From NCBI RefSeq assembly GCF_004761975.1, contig NZ_RQII01000070.1, forward strand, positions 1 to 53,883: DNA of 53,883 bases, read 5' to 3'. Shown in pieces: positions 17,555 to 26,898 of this stretch (positions are counted from its first letter, which is position 1; each line of letters opens with the position of its first letter). The stretch is from Planococcus koreensis. Its GTDB lineage: Bacteria; Bacillota; Bacilli; Bacillales_A; Planococcaceae. The translations under genes and the position numbers were made by a program. The notes beneath the pieces were generated by a model that saw nothing but the letters and a program-made list of their open reading frames with translations, was not told the origin of the DNA and made no database searches.

Positions 17555-17707
17555 GGGCAGTATCGCTTGCGAACTGCACCGGAAAATAAGCGTGATTCGA
17601 ATTTTATAGCACGAAGATCTGCCTTGATCTATCGCATGACAGGGACGGAGAGACCTAAACTTACATTTACTGTCCTTCTGCCCATTTAGCGGCGGGAGGA
17701 CTTTTTA
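17555..17707 (+). ncRNA. Structured leader of panC-panD, candidate pan-type cis-regulatory RNA
   Basis: Three hairpins can be drawn. H1: 17557-17565 with 17570-17577, eight pairs, a CTTG loop and a single bulged A at 17562. H2: 17615-17619 with 17626-17630, loop TGCCTT. H3 is an intrinsic terminator at 17672-17701 with a T run. An alternative pairing of 17641-17648 with 17670-17677 (eight pairs, two G-U) would use the left arm of H3 and so act as an antiterminator. The Rfam pan motif, a hairpin RNA with bulged adenosines, occurs before pantothenate genes in Bacillota; identity with that family is inferred from the place and the bulged A, not verified. Confidence 0.55.
17672..17706 (+). terminator. 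Attenuator-type terminator in the panC leader
   Basis: An 11-bp stem (17672-17682 with 17691-17701, two G-U pairs) with an eight-base loop is followed by TTTTT. It lies between the panC promoter and the panC start, 33 bases before the TTG start codon, so it would stop transcription before the coding region. Confidence 0.75.
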
Positions 17708-17738
17708 TATGGCCTTCTTCCCGAGAGGAGAGAAATAC

Positions 17739-18578
17739 TTGGAAATCATTACGACATTAAAAGACCTTAAAGCCTGGGTCCAAACGACAAAACAGCAAGG
17801 TGATTCGATCGGCCTTGTGCCGACGATGGGCTTTTTGCACGAAGGCCATATTTCGTTGGTAGACATGGCAAAAGCGGAAAACGCCAAAGTAGTGATGAGC
17901 ATTTTCGTTAATCCGGCGCAATTCGGACCGAACGAAGATTTTGACCGCTACCCCCGCGACCTTGAGCGGGACAGCAAACTTGCAGCAGCAGCTGGGACGG
18001 ATGTGATTTTTGCTCCATCCGCAGAAGAAATGTATCCAAGAGAATCCCATATCCAGCTGTCTGCCGGACCATTGGCAAATGTGCTGTGCGGCGCCAAACG
18101 CCCTGGTCATTTTGACGGCGTGCTGAAAGTCGTGACGAAATTATTTCATCTGGTACAGCCGGACCGGGCGTATTTTGGCCAAAAAGATGCGCAGCAGCTG
18201 GCGATTATCGAGTCGCTCGTTGAAGATTTCAATTTCCCGCTGGCCATCCGCAGAGGCGAGACTGTCCGCGAAGAAGACGGATTAGCAAAAAGTTCGCGCA
18301 ACGTCTATTTAAGCGAAACCGAACGGCAGGAAGCTCCCCATCTGCGCAAAGCGCTGCTGCTCGGGGAACAAGCGGTCCTCAGCAATGAAGACGCGGTGCA
18401 GTCTATGACGGCATACTTAGAGCGTGAAGTATCAGGCAAAATCGATTATATTGAATTGCTGTCGTATCCGGATTTGGACCACAATGTGCAAGGGCTGGCA
18501 ATTTTAGCGCTCGCAGTACAATTTGAAAAAGCGAGATTGATCGATAATATTATATTTCCGATAGAAGGGAAGAACTGA
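17739..18578 (+). CDS. panC: Pantothenate synthetase
   Basis: Joins pantoate and beta-alanine with ATP to give pantothenate. The nucleotidyltransferase HIGH-like motif is PTMGFLHEGHISL near residues 28-40; GQKDAQQLAII near 148 and the KMSKS-like LAKSSRN near 184 complete the site. An in-frame ATG lies at 17709, but it directly follows the leader terminator and has no proper site. TTG 17739 has AGGAG eight bases upstream and gives 279 residues starting MEIITTLKDLKAW, the family N-terminus. panD follows three bases after the stop. panB is not at this locus. Confidence 0.94.
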   Translation: MEIITTLKDLKAWVQTTKQQGDSIGLVPTMGFLHEGHISLVDMAKAENAKVVMSIFVNPAQFGPNEDFDRYPRDLERDSKLAAAAGTDVIFAPSAEEMYPRESHIQLSAGPLANVLCGAKRPGHFDGVLKVVTKLFHLVQPDRAYFGQKDAQQLAIIESLVEDFNFPLAIRRGETVREEDGLAKSSRNVYLSETERQEAPHLRKALLLGEQAVLSNEDAVQSMTAYLEREVSGKIDYIELLSYPDLDHNVQGLAILALAVQFEKARLIDNIIFPIEGKN

Positions 18579-18581
18579 ATT

Positions 18582-18965
18582 ATGCTTAGAATGATGCTCA
18601 ACTCCAAAATACACCGTGCCACTGTAACCGAGGCTGACTTGAATTATGTTGGCAGCATTACCATCGACCAAAACATCCTGGATGAGGTGGGCATGCTGGC
18701 GAACGAAAAAGTCCATGTCGTCAATAACAATAACGGCGCGCGTTTTGAAACGTATATTATTGCCGGAGAACGCGGCAGCGGCGTCATCTGCGTCAATGGA
18801 GCAGCCGCCCGCCTTGTGCAGCGCGGCGATATCGTCATCATCCTCACTTACGGATATGTCATGGACGAACAGGCGCGCAGCCACAAACCGACTGTCGCCA
18901 TCATGGGCGAGAACAACGAAATCCGGGAAATCATCAATTACGAGCCTGAAGCAACTATTATGTAA
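18582..18965 (+). CDS. panD: Aspartate 1-decarboxylase (pro-enzyme)
   Basis: Decarboxylates aspartate to beta-alanine, the co-substrate of PanC. The pyruvoyl cofactor arises by self-cleavage between Gly24 and Ser25 (NYVGSITID); Tyr58-like and Arg54-like residues occur in the following NGARFETYI segment. 127 residues, standard size. AGAAGGGAAG precedes ATG 18582. Operon with panC; a strong terminator follows. Confidence 0.96.
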   Translation: MLRMMLNSKIHRATVTEADLNYVGSITIDQNILDEVGMLANEKVHVVNNNNGARFETYIIAGERGSGVICVNGAAARLVQRGDIVIILTYGYVMDEQARSHKPTVAIMGENNEIREIINYEPEATIM

Positions 18966-18977
18966 TCAAGCGATGGG

Positions 18978-19022
18978 AACAAGTGGACGATCGGCCTCGG
19001 CTGATCGTCCACTTGTTTTTTA
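18978..19022 (+). terminator. Terminator after panD
   Basis: A 15-bp perfect stem (18978-18992 with 19003-19017) with a ten-base loop, followed by a T run. Confidence 0.93.
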
Positions 19023-19089
19023 TTTCCAAGGAGTGAAAATTCCATAGAGCGATTTTCTGGTCTGGCGCACAGCGCAAAACAAGGGGATA

Positions 19090-19098
19090 TGGTACAAT
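19090..19098 (+). promoter_or_regulatory. Extended -10 promoter of dinG
   Basis: TGG followed by TACAAT (19093-19098) forms an extended -10 element; no good -35 box is seen 17 bases upstream. ATG of dinG is 38 bases downstream. Confidence 0.5.
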
Positions 19099-19135
19099 TT
19101 TTAAAGAATGTATCACCTGAGAAAGAGGGTTTGCC

Positions 19136-21895
19136 ATGAACACCCAAAGATACGTCGTTGTCGATATTGAAACAACGGGCCATTCCCCTGCAAAAGGTGA
19201 CCGGATTATTCAAATAGCGATGGTAACGATTGAAAATGACATAATAATTGATACATATACGGAATTCATCCATCCCCAAAAGAAAATCCCTGTTTTTATC
19301 CAGGATTTGACGGGCATTTCAGATGTGGATGTTAAAGATGCGCTCCCATTCGAGGCCCACGCAGCAAAAATCTTCAGTATGCTGGAAGATGCTGTGTTTG
19401 TCGCGCATAACACCAATTTCGACCTTCCTTTTCTGCAAGCGGAATTTCAGCGCAGCGGTTTGCCGAAATGGCATGGGCTGACAATGGATACAGTGGAAAT
19501 GGTCCGTCTAATGTACCCGACGGCGTTCAGTTTTAAATTGCAGGACATTGCTTCGGTGCTCAACATTCCGTTGGAGAACGCGCACCGGGCGGACGATGAC
19601 GCGGTGGCCACTGCGCACCTGTTCCTGAAAGCAAAACAGGATTTCAGCCTGTTGCCTTATGAAACATTGGCATTGCTCCATAAACGGTCGTTCCAATTGA
19701 AATCAGATCTTTCCAGGCTGTTTTTTGAACTGACGCAGAAAAAGCGCAGTGAACAGCAAGTACAGTGTGAATATTTCCAAGGGATCCCGCTTAAGCATCG
19801 GCGCGGTATGGAAGAAGAAGAGCTTTCTTATCAACCGGCACATGATTGGGAAAAATCGCTTGAAAAGGCCTTTCCGAAATTTGAAAGACGCCAGAGCCAA
19901 TTCGATATGATGGATTCGATTGAGTCAGCGCTGAAAAATAAAGAGGAGAGAGTGATCGAAGCCTCTACCGGCATGGGAAAAACAATTGGCTACCTGCTGC
20001 CGGCTGTGAATTACGCGATTGAAACCGGTGAACAGGTGCTCGTGAGCACGTATACAACTCATCTGCAGGATCAGCTCGTCCAAAAAGATGGTGAAATTGT
20101 CAGCAGTTTAGTCGGCGCGCCAATAAGAATTTCATTGATCAAAGGACTGGGGCATTACATAGATTTGCCGAGATTTGCCGAATTGGTGCACGGGCAGGAT
20201 GAATCTTATGACGAGTCGTTTACAATCATGCAAGTGCTGATCTGGCTAAATTTGACGGATACGGGCGATTTGAACGAACTGAATGCATCAAGCGGCGGGC
20301 AATTCGTGCTGGATAAAATACGGCGTTCACATTTAAGGAGATTGGCGCGGGATGAAAGGCGCTATGATTTTTATGAATATGCGCTTGAAAAATCCAAAAA
20401 AGCACAAGTCATCGTCACGAACCATTCGTTTTTATTGAATCAGCGGATGCCGCATCAAAGCATTCTCGCGAATGTTGGCGCGTATATTTGGGACGAGGCG
20501 CATCAAGTGGTCCAAGCGGCGATATCACAACACGAAAAAACATTCGTTTACACGCAATGGAAATATATCTTCGGCCAATTGGGCACGTTTGAAGACCAGC
20601 AATTGTTTTACAGGCTCTACCAAACAGCGGAAAGAAGCGGATTCTCGACAGTGCCCGAATTGCTGAAGCTTGAATCGCTGTTCCTGAAATTTACCGCGTT
20701 GTTCGACGAAACGACAAACGGGTTAAGTGCAGCGTTCTATGCGAAATTCCAAGGCAGCCGCCACAAGAAATGTTCGACGCTTCTGAGTGAATTGAGTTAT
20801 GACAGGCAGCGGTTTATAGAACTTCTTGGATTTCTCAATGATTGGATTGATATGTCGCAGCTTATTCTGCAAAAAGCGGAACGGCTGACAGAAACGACTA
20901 TAGAGGATAAATTGGTCATTTCGGACTGGCGTTACTGGACAGAGGAATTGATGGTCAAGGCAGTCGAGTTTGGTGAAATTTTCGTCTTTCCATTGGAAGA
21001 TGAAGTCAGCTGGTTGGAAGCGGATTTGCGAAGCTTGCCGACGAGCTTGTCATTTTACAAGCGTCCATTTGAAGTGACATCGATTGTCCAACGGGTGGCA
21101 TCGCCTGTACGTGGAAAAAAATCGCTGATATGGTTGTCGGGTACGATGAGTGTGCCTTCGAATGAACGATTTATCGTCAATCAGCTCGGCATTCCGAATA
21201 CCGTGCCGATCACCAAGTTCAGACCGCCGGAAGAATTCTATCAAGGTGCCCGGGTATTCATTGTTGATGATATGCCCGAAATCCAGCATGTGTCGCAAAG
21301 TGAATACATCGAATCAGTAGCAGATGCCGTCATCCAGACGGTGCTGGTAACAGAAGGGCGATGCTTTGTGTTGTTCACGTCACAGGATATGCTCCGCAAG
21401 ACAGTGGATTTGATACAGGATACCGGGCTGCTTGATGGCTATATGCTATTTGCTCAGGGCATGACATCGGGCAGCCGCATGAAACTGCTGAAATCGTTCC
21501 AGCGTTTCCAGAAGTCGGTGCTGTTCGGCACGAACAGTTTTTGGGAAGGGGTCGATGTTCCCGGAGATGCGCTGCGTGCAGTCGTGGTCGTGCGTTTGCC
21601 GTTCACTTCACCGGATGAACCGATTTTCAAAGCGAAATCAGAAGCGATTTCCAAAGAAGGCATCAATCCCTTTTTGTATTACGCTTTGCCAGAGGCAGTG
21701 CTCAGGCTGCGGCAAGGATTCGGCCGTCTCATCCGATCGAAAGAAGATCAGGGATTGTTCATCGTCCTGGACCGCCGGATCGAAACAAAGTCGTATGGCA
21801 TCGAATTCCTGAATGCACTGCCGCGCGTCAAGGTCTCAAAAGTGTCATTGGAAAAGATGGTAACGGATATTGAACATTGGTATAATAAGCAATGA
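19136..21895 (+). CDS. dinG: DinG-family exonuclease/helicase
   Basis: A 919-residue fusion. The N-terminal DnaQ-like 3'-5' exonuclease has DIETTG (about 10-15), HNTNFDLPF and HRADDDA motifs. The XPD/DinG helicase part has Walker A ASTGMGKT (276-283), DEAH (453-456) and the C-terminal FGRLIRSKEDQG motif. The exonuclease fusion is typical of Bacillota DinG, in which nuclease rather than helicase activity has been reported. The four-cysteine FeS cluster of proteobacterial DinG is not apparent. GAGGG lies before ATG 19136. Probably heads a unit with ypmA-ypmB-aspB. Confidence 0.93.
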   Translation: MNTQRYVVVDIETTGHSPAKGDRIIQIAMVTIENDIIIDTYTEFIHPQKKIPVFIQDLTGISDVDVKDALPFEAHAAKIFSMLEDAVFVAHNTNFDLPFLQAEFQRSGLPKWHGLTMDTVEMVRLMYPTAFSFKLQDIASVLNIPLENAHRADDDAVATAHLFLKAKQDFSLLPYETLALLHKRSFQLKSDLSRLFFELTQKKRSEQQVQCEYFQGIPLKHRRGMEEEELSYQPAHDWEKSLEKAFPKFERRQSQFDMMDSIESALKNKEERVIEASTGMGKTIGYLLPAVNYAIETGEQVLVSTYTTHLQDQLVQKDGEIVSSLVGAPIRISLIKGLGHYIDLPRFAELVHGQDESYDESFTIMQVLIWLNLTDTGDLNELNASSGGQFVLDKIRRSHLRRLARDERRYDFYEYALEKSKKAQVIVTNHSFLLNQRMPHQSILANVGAYIWDEAHQVVQAAISQHEKTFVYTQWKYIFGQLGTFEDQQLFYRLYQTAERSGFSTVPELLKLESLFLKFTALFDETTNGLSAAFYAKFQGSRHKKCSTLLSELSYDRQRFIELLGFLNDWIDMSQLILQKAERLTETTIEDKLVISDWRYWTEELMVKAVEFGEIFVFPLEDEVSWLEADLRSLPTSLSFYKRPFEVTSIVQRVASPVRGKKSLIWLSGTMSVPSNERFIVNQLGIPNTVPITKFRPPEEFYQGARVFIVDDMPEIQHVSQSEYIESVADAVIQTVLVTEGRCFVLFTSQDMLRKTVDLIQDTGLLDGYMLFAQGMTSGSRMKLLKSFQRFQKSVLFGTNSFWEGVDVPGDALRAVVVVRLPFTSPDEPIFKAKSEAISKEGINPFLYYALPEAVLRLRQGFGRLIRSKEDQGLFIVLDRRIETKSYGIEFLNALPRVKVSKVSLEKMVTDIEHWYNKQ

Positions 21896-21936
21896 TATAA
21901 AATGGAACCACATATACAGAAGGGAAGATCGCTCTA

Positions 21937-22107
21937 ATGGAATCGAAAATCGAAGTGCTGTCCACCGTGACAGTCAATTACCAGGCAGATTTGTATAAAG
22001 TCGTTGATGCATTGAACCGCACCTTAAAACACGATAATTTAATGTTCGGGTTGGCACTGGACAAAGAAGATCCAGAAAAAGCGATTTTTACAATCTATAA
22101 GACATAG
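21937..22107 (+). CDS. ypmA: YpmA, small DUF4264 protein
   Basis: A 56-residue soluble protein starting MESKIEVLSTVTVNYQADLY and ending with FTIYKT. It has the size, sequence style and place (between dinG and ypmB) of B. subtilis YpmA. An AAGGGAAG site precedes ATG 21937. It lies 41 bases after dinG and eight bases before ypmB. No known function; the conserved neighbourhood is the only hint. Confidence 0.85.
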   Translation: MESKIEVLSTVTVNYQADLYKVVDALNRTLKHDNLMFGLALDKEDPEKAIFTIYKT

Positions 22108-22115
22108 GTGAGAAA

Positions 22116-22592
22116 ATGAAACAATGGATCATATTTATACTTGGATTTCTGTCTTTTCTGGCAGTTGCTTTGATGATCGTCGTCATGGTGGCAGGCAATA
22201 AGCCGTTCACGGAAGTGGAACAGCAGGCAATTGACCGTGTGAAAAACGAGGAACTGCTGGCGGAAGTCAAACAGGCATATGTCTATGCCAATAAACAGAC
22301 AGCTGTGACGGTGATCGGAACGGATGCAGAAGGCAAGCTGAAAGCGGTCTTCGTTCCTGCAGGCGAAGGCGAAATGCGTGAACTGATGATGGAAAATGCC
22401 ATTGCCGCAAAAGAGGCGCGCGAAGTGGCGCTGGGTGGTATGGATGCCAAAAAAGTCCTCCATACCAAATTAGGGCTTGAAAAAGACGGCCCTGTCTGGG
22501 AAGTTGTTTTTATCAATGAAAAAGACCAGCTGAATTATGTTTACATCCTAGCGGCTGACGGCTCGAAATGGAAACAAATCCTGAACATGTGA
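22116..22592 (+). CDS. ypmB: YpmB, DUF5590 membrane-anchored protein
   Basis: A 158-residue protein with an N-terminal membrane helix (WIIFILGFLSFLAVALMIVV, residues 3-22) and an external domain of PepSY-like fold expectation. The order ypmA-ypmB-aspB-asnS is as in B. subtilis. AGGTGAG lies just before ATG 22116. Role unknown; the topology suggests the domain faces the outside. Confidence 0.87.
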   Translation: MKQWIIFILGFLSFLAVALMIVVMVAGNKPFTEVEQQAIDRVKNEELLAEVKQAYVYANKQTAVTVIGTDAEGKLKAVFVPAGEGEMRELMMENAIAAKEAREVALGGMDAKKVLHTKLGLEKDGPVWEVVFINEKDQLNYVYILAADGSKWKQILNM

Positions 22593-22606
22593 AAGGGTTG
22601 GAGAAA

Positions 22607-23797
22607 TTGATTAAATTAGCAGAGCGTGTACAAACTTTAACACCGTCCACTACTTTAGCGATCACAGCAAAAGCGAATGAATTAAAAGCGCAAGGTGTGG
22701 ACATCATCGGCCTGGGTGCTGGTGAACCGGATTACAATACGCCTGAAAACATCATTGAAGCAGCTTACCGTTCGATGAAAGAAGGCAAGACGAAATATAC
22801 GCCTGCGGGTGGTCTTCCAGCTTTAAAAGAAGCAATCATCAACAAATTGGAGCGCGACCAAGGGTTGGCGTATAAGCCGAACGAAATCATGGTCGGAATT
22901 GGCGCTAAGCATGTCTTATATACATTGTTCCAGGTGCTGCTGAATGAAGGCGATGAAGTGATCATTCCGATCCCTTATTGGGTAAGCTATCCGGAGCAAG
23001 TGAAATTGGCAGAAGGTGTTCCGGTATACATAGAAGCGACTGCCGGCCAGCAATACAAAATAACGCCTCAGCAATTGAAAGAAGCCATCACGGAGCGGAC
23101 GAAAGCAGTCATCATCAACTCGCCAAGCAATCCGACAGGCATGATTTACTCGAAAGAAGAACTGCAGGAATTGGCGGAAGTATGCCGCGAGAAGGACATT
23201 CTGATTGTTTCTGATGAAATTTACGAAAAATTGATTTACGGTGACACCGTACACACATCAATCGCTGAGCTTTCAGAAGACGCGAAAAACCGAACGATCA
23301 TCATCAACGGCGTTTCTAAATCGCATTCGATGACAGGTTGGAGAATCGGCTACGCAGCCGGCGATTCAGCATTAATCAAAGCGATGACGGATTTGGCGAG
23401 CCATTCGACGTCCAATCCGACGACGACTTCCCAATACGCGGCGATTGAGGCGTATAATGGAACACAAGATGCGGTCGAGGAAATGCGCCAGGCTTTCGAA
23501 AGCCGTTTGGAAACCATTTTCCCGAAAGTCGAAGCCATTCCCGGCTTCACAGTGATCCGTCCGCAAGGCGCATTTTATTTGCTGCCGGATGTCGCGGAAG
23601 CAGCGGAAAAAACCGGCTATTCATCCGTTGACGAATTTGTCGAAGGGCTATTGACTGAAGCGAACGTTGCTGTCATACCAGGTTCCGGATTCGGGGCGCC
23701 ATCGACAATCCGCTTATCGTACGCAACTTCTCTTGAAGCATTGACGGAAGCGGTGGAACGCATCCATAAATTCGTAACATCTAAATGGAAAGAATGA
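22607..23797 (+). CDS. aspB: Aspartate aminotransferase, class I
   Basis: PLP enzyme exchanging amino groups between aspartate/glutamate and oxaloacetate/2-oxoglutarate. GLGAGEPDYNTP lies near residue 34, NSPSNPTG near 170, and the PLP lysine in GVSKSHSMTGWRIGY near 234. The frame is open from ATG 22568 inside ypmB, but that adds a non-homologous tail. TTG 22607, with AAAGGG and GGAG upstream, gives 396 residues starting MIKLAERVQTLTP, like Bacillus AspB. Fourteen bases separate it from ypmB. Confidence 0.94.
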   Translation: MIKLAERVQTLTPSTTLAITAKANELKAQGVDIIGLGAGEPDYNTPENIIEAAYRSMKEGKTKYTPAGGLPALKEAIINKLERDQGLAYKPNEIMVGIGAKHVLYTLFQVLLNEGDEVIIPIPYWVSYPEQVKLAEGVPVYIEATAGQQYKITPQQLKEAITERTKAVIINSPSNPTGMIYSKEELQELAEVCREKDILIVSDEIYEKLIYGDTVHTSIAELSEDAKNRTIIINGVSKSHSMTGWRIGYAAGDSALIKAMTDLASHSTSNPTTTSQYAAIEAYNGTQDAVEEMRQAFESRLETIFPKVEAIPGFTVIRPQGAFYLLPDVAEAAEKTGYSSVDEFVEGLLTEANVAVIPGSGFGAPSTIRLSYATSLEALTEAVERIHKFVTSKWKE

Positions 23798-23823
23798 GTG
23801 GAATATAATTTCTGGAGGCTATG

Positions 23824-25119
23824 ATGAAAAAGATTACAATTGCTGAAATGGCAAAATACAACGGACAGACAATTAAATTAGGGGCTTGGGTATCAAACAA
23901 GCGCTCAAGCGGAAAAATCGCATTCTTGCAATTGCGCGACGGATCCGGCTTTGTACAAGCGGTCGTCGTCAAAGCGGAAGTTGGGGATGAGCTATTCGCA
24001 GCTGCGAAATCGCTGACCCAGGAGACTTCTCTATATGTAACAGGCGAAGTGAAAGAAGATTCACGTTCTTCATTCGGCTACGAGCTTGCCGTCAGCGGCA
24101 TCGAAGTGATCAATGAAGCAGTGGATTTCCCGATTACGCCGAAAGAACACGGCACGGAATTCTTGATGGATAACCGCCACCTATGGCTGCGTTCACGCAA
24201 GCAGCACGCAATCATGAAAATCCGAAACGAAATCATCCGTGCGACGTATGAATTTTTCAACGACAACGGCTTTGTCAAAGTAGACCCGCCAATTTTGACT
24301 GGTTCCGCGCCAGAAGGCACTTCTGAACTGTTTGCGACGAAGTATTTCGATGAAGATGCTTATTTGTCACAATCCGGCCAGCTTTATATGGAAGCAGCTG
24401 CAATGGCGCTTGGAAAAGTTTTCTCTTTCGGGCCGACATTCCGTGCTGAAAAATCTAAGACGCGCCGCCACTTGATCGAATTTTGGATGATTGAACCGGA
24501 AATGGCTTTTGTGGAACATGCAGAAAGCTTGGAAGTCCAAGAACAATTTGTAGCGCATCTTGTACAATCGGTATTGAAAAACTGCCAATTGGAATTGGAG
24601 CGTCTGGGCCGCGACACGACGAAACTTGAAAAAATAAAAGCGCCATTCCCGCGCGTATCGTATGATGATGCGATCAAATGGTTGAATGACAATGGTTTTG
24701 ATGACATAAAATGGGGCGAAGACTTCGGTGCGCCGCATGAAACAGCGATTGCTGAAAACTACGATATGCCAGTATTCATCACCAATTACCCGATCGGCAT
24801 CAAGCCGTTCTATATGCAGCCGCATCCAGAACGCGACGACGTTGTGCTTTGCGCAGACTTGATCGCACCAGAAGGCTACGGCGAAATTATCGGCGGATCT
24901 GAACGGATCTACGATTATGATTTGATGAAACAACGGATCGCTGAACATGGTTTAGATGAAAAAGCCTACGCCTGGTATTTGGATCTCAGCAAATACGGCG
25001 CAGTGCCGCATTCAGGCTTCGGCTTGGGATTGGAGCGCACTGTCGCTTGGATCAGCGGAGCGGAACACGTCCGTGAATCCATCCCATTCCCACGCTTGTT
25101 GAACCGTCTATACCCTTAA
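23824..25119 (+). CDS. asnS: Asparaginyl-tRNA synthetase
   Basis: Charges tRNA-Asn. An N-terminal OB-fold anticodon domain (about 1-110) precedes a class II core with motif 2 ([19 protein letters not shown] near 215) and motif 3 ([15 protein letters not shown] near 400). GGAGG lies five bases before the second of two adjacent ATGs, so 23824 (431 residues) is preferred over 23821. No T-box leader is present in the 26-base gap to aspB. Confidence 0.96.
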   Translation: MKKITIAEMAKYNGQTIKLGAWVSNKRSSGKIAFLQLRDGSGFVQAVVVKAEVGDELFAAAKSLTQETSLYVTGEVKEDSRSSFGYELAVSGIEVINEAVDFPITPKEHGTEFLMDNRHLWLRSRKQHAIMKIRNEIIRATYEFFNDNGFVKVDPPILTGSAPEGTSELFATKYFDEDAYLSQSGQLYMEAAAMALGKVFSFGPTFRAEKSKTRRHLIEFWMIEPEMAFVEHAESLEVQEQFVAHLVQSVLKNCQLELERLGRDTTKLEKIKAPFPRVSYDDAIKWLNDNGFDDIKWGEDFGAPHETAIAENYDMPVFITNYPIGIKPFYMQPHPERDDVVLCADLIAPEGYGEIIGGSERIYDYDLMKQRIAEHGLDEKAYAWYLDLSKYGAVPHSGFGLGLERTVAWISGAEHVRESIPFPRLLNRLYP

Positions 25120-25165
25120 TTGTTGAACAGGACATTGGAATACAGAATAGAAAGGTGGTTGGGAT

Positions 25166-25867
25166 ATGAAACAGCCGAATCGATTGCACACCTGGATCGA
25201 GCAGGGGAATGTTAACATTTCCCAGCTCTTTTTTCAGTTTTATAAAGAGTTGAAGATAACCGATGAAGAAGCGATGCTGATTATGCACATCCATGCATAC
25301 CAACAGGCGGGAAATCCGTTTCCGACGCCTGATGAAGTAGGAGCACGCATGATGGCCACACAGACAAATGTAACAACCATGCTGCAGAAATTGATGCAGC
25401 AAGGGTTTCTCGCAATCGAACAGGAACCTGGAGAAGATGTGAAGACAGAGCGCATTTCCTTGCTGCCGCTTTGGGATCGCCTCCTGGATTGTGTCTATAA
25501 AGAGAAGCATGCCGAACAGGAATCCTCCCAGAAAGAGCTTGAAGGAGAGATTTTCCAGCTCTTTGAACAGGAATTCGGCAGGTTTTTATCGCCGATGGAA
25601 ATAGAGACGATTTCCATGTGGATGGACCAGGACGGCCACACGCCAGCCATTATCCGCATGGCTTTGAAAGAGGCTGTCATTTCCCAGAAAATCAGTTTGC
25701 GCTATGTGGATCGTATTTTGTTTGAGTGGAAAAAGAAGAACATCAAAACGACGAACGAAGTTTCGAAGCACGCCAGTTCTTTCAGAGAGAAAAATATCCA
25801 ACTTCAGCCTGCAGCTTCAAATACAAAAAAAGTGCAGTTTTACAATTGGCTCGAGGACCGGAATTAG
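25166..25867 (+). CDS. dnaD: DNA replication initiation protein DnaD
   Basis: Part of the primosome that loads the helicase at oriC and at restart forks in Bacillota. The N-terminal winged-helix domain (1-100, with DEVGARMMATQTNVTTML) and the DnaB_2/DDBH2 C-terminal domain (IFQLFEQEFGRFLSPMEIE near 128 onward) are both present. 233 residues. AAAGGTGG precedes ATG 25166. A TTGTTG/CAGAAT pair 17 bases apart at 25120-25148 might be a promoter. Followed by nth 11 bases later. Confidence 0.94.
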   Translation: MKQPNRLHTWIEQGNVNISQLFFQFYKELKITDEEAMLIMHIHAYQQAGNPFPTPDEVGARMMATQTNVTTMLQKLMQQGFLAIEQEPGEDVKTERISLLPLWDRLLDCVYKEKHAEQESSQKELEGEIFQLFEQEFGRFLSPMEIETISMWMDQDGHTPAIIRMALKEAVISQKISLRYVDRILFEWKKKNIKTTNEVSKHASSFREKNIQLQPAASNTKKVQFYNWLEDRN

Positions 25868-25878
25868 AAGGTGATCTT

Positions 25879-26559
25879 ATGATGTCGAAGAAAGAATGGT
25901 TATCTTGTTTGGAAGAAATGGATGAAATGTTCCCAGATGCTCATTGTGAACTGATTCACCGGAATCCGTTCGACCTGCTGATCGCGACCTTGCTGTCTGC
26001 CCAGTGCACGGATAAATTGGTCAATAGAGTAACGGAAACGCTTTTCCAAAAGTACGCTACACCTGAAGATTATGTTTCTGTAACGCTCGAAGAACTTCAA
26101 GATGATATCCGTTCCATCGGCTTGTTTCGCAATAAAGCGAAAAATATTCAAGCCCTCAGCCGAATACTAATTGAGGAATATGGCAGCACTGTCCCGGCAG
26201 ACCGGGATTTATTGACGACATTGCCAGGGGTCGGCCGAAAAACGGCGAATGTCGTCGTATCGGTGGCGTTTGGCATTCCCGCTCTAGCCGTGGATACGCA
26301 TGTGGAACGCGTTGCTAAAAGGCTTGGACTAAACCGGTGGAAAGACAACCCGTTGCAAGTGGAAGAGACAATCATGAAAAAAACACCGGCGGAAGATTGG
26401 TCGAAGACTCATCATCAAATCATTTTTTTTGGACGCTATCATTGCAAAGCCCAGAATCCGGGATGCCACATTTGCCCATTATTCGATCGTTGCAGAGAAG
26501 GCAAGAAACGTGATAAAAAAGGGCTGGTTAAACATGAAGCAGTCACAAAAATTAACTAA
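25879..26559 (+). CDS. nth: Endonuclease III
   Basis: Base-excision repair glycosylase/AP lyase for oxidised pyrimidines. The helix-hairpin-helix LPGVGRKTANVVV contains the catalytic lysine (about K120), the conserved Asp is in ALAVDTHVERVAKRL (about D138), and the [4Fe-4S] cysteines fit C-x6-C-x2-C-x5-C near the C-terminus. The frame is open upstream inside dnaD; ATG 25879 follows GAAGGTGATC and gives 226 residues. It overlaps ypoC by 26 bases. The dnaD-nth pair is conserved in Bacillota. Confidence 0.96.
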   Translation: MMSKKEWLSCLEEMDEMFPDAHCELIHRNPFDLLIATLLSAQCTDKLVNRVTETLFQKYATPEDYVSVTLEELQDDIRSIGLFRNKAKNIQALSRILIEEYGSTVPADRDLLTTLPGVGRKTANVVVSVAFGIPALAVDTHVERVAKRLGLNRWKDNPLQVEETIMKKTPAEDWSKTHHQIIFFGRYHCKAQNPGCHICPLFDRCREGKKRDKKGLVKHEAVTKIN

Positions 26560-26857
26560 AGAAACGATTGACCCTTATTTTGTCCAGTGGCAGCGGTTAA
26601 GTACGGAATTGCTGTACGTCCATCAGCAGCGCAGCAAAAGCGCTGACGAGCTGATGGCACAAGGAATCCTGCTCTTTACAGCGTTGCTGGAAGAATGCGG
26701 AGGGGAACTGGCGCCTTTGAATTGCGGGGAGCGGTTAAGCTTTGTCAATGCAAAACCGGCTCAATTCGCCGCGTTCCGACAGCTCGATGAATTGTTTACG
26801 GAAATGAATAAAAAGATTTCTTCAAAGCGGATCCAGTTGAATAAAAATGCCCATTAA
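26534..26857 (+). CDS. ypoC: YpoC-like protein
   Basis: A 107-residue, probably helical soluble protein starting MKQSQKLTKETIDPYF. Named by position directly behind nth and ahead of the convergent ponA, as in B. subtilis, and by the PYFVQWQ and LNCGERL style; there is no recognisable motif. ATG 26534 is chosen because AAAAAAGGG lies upstream, though the frame extends back to 26429 inside nth. The 26-base overlap with nth suggests coupled translation. Function unknown. Confidence 0.7.
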   Translation: MKQSQKLTKETIDPYFVQWQRLSTELLYVHQQRSKSADELMAQGILLFTALLEECGGELAPLNCGERLSFVNAKPAQFAAFRQLDELFTEMNKKISSKRIQLNKNAH

Positions 26858-26893
26858 AAATCCCCCCGACGCCTAAAGCGTTGGGGGGATTTT
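26857..26893. terminator. Bidirectional terminator between ypoC and ponA
   Basis: A 16-bp stem (26857-26872 with 26878-26893, one G-U pair) with A run left and T run right serves both convergent genes. Confidence 0.93.
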
Positions 26894-26898
26894 ATGGT

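Noticed and set aside
17709..17738. ATG 17709 as panC start
   Set aside because: It lies directly behind the T run of the leader terminator and adds MAFFPRGEKY, which is not found on the family N-terminus; TTG 17739 has a perfect site.
23797..23823. T-box or other leader before asnS
   Set aside because: The gap to aspB is only 26 bases, too short for any such leader.
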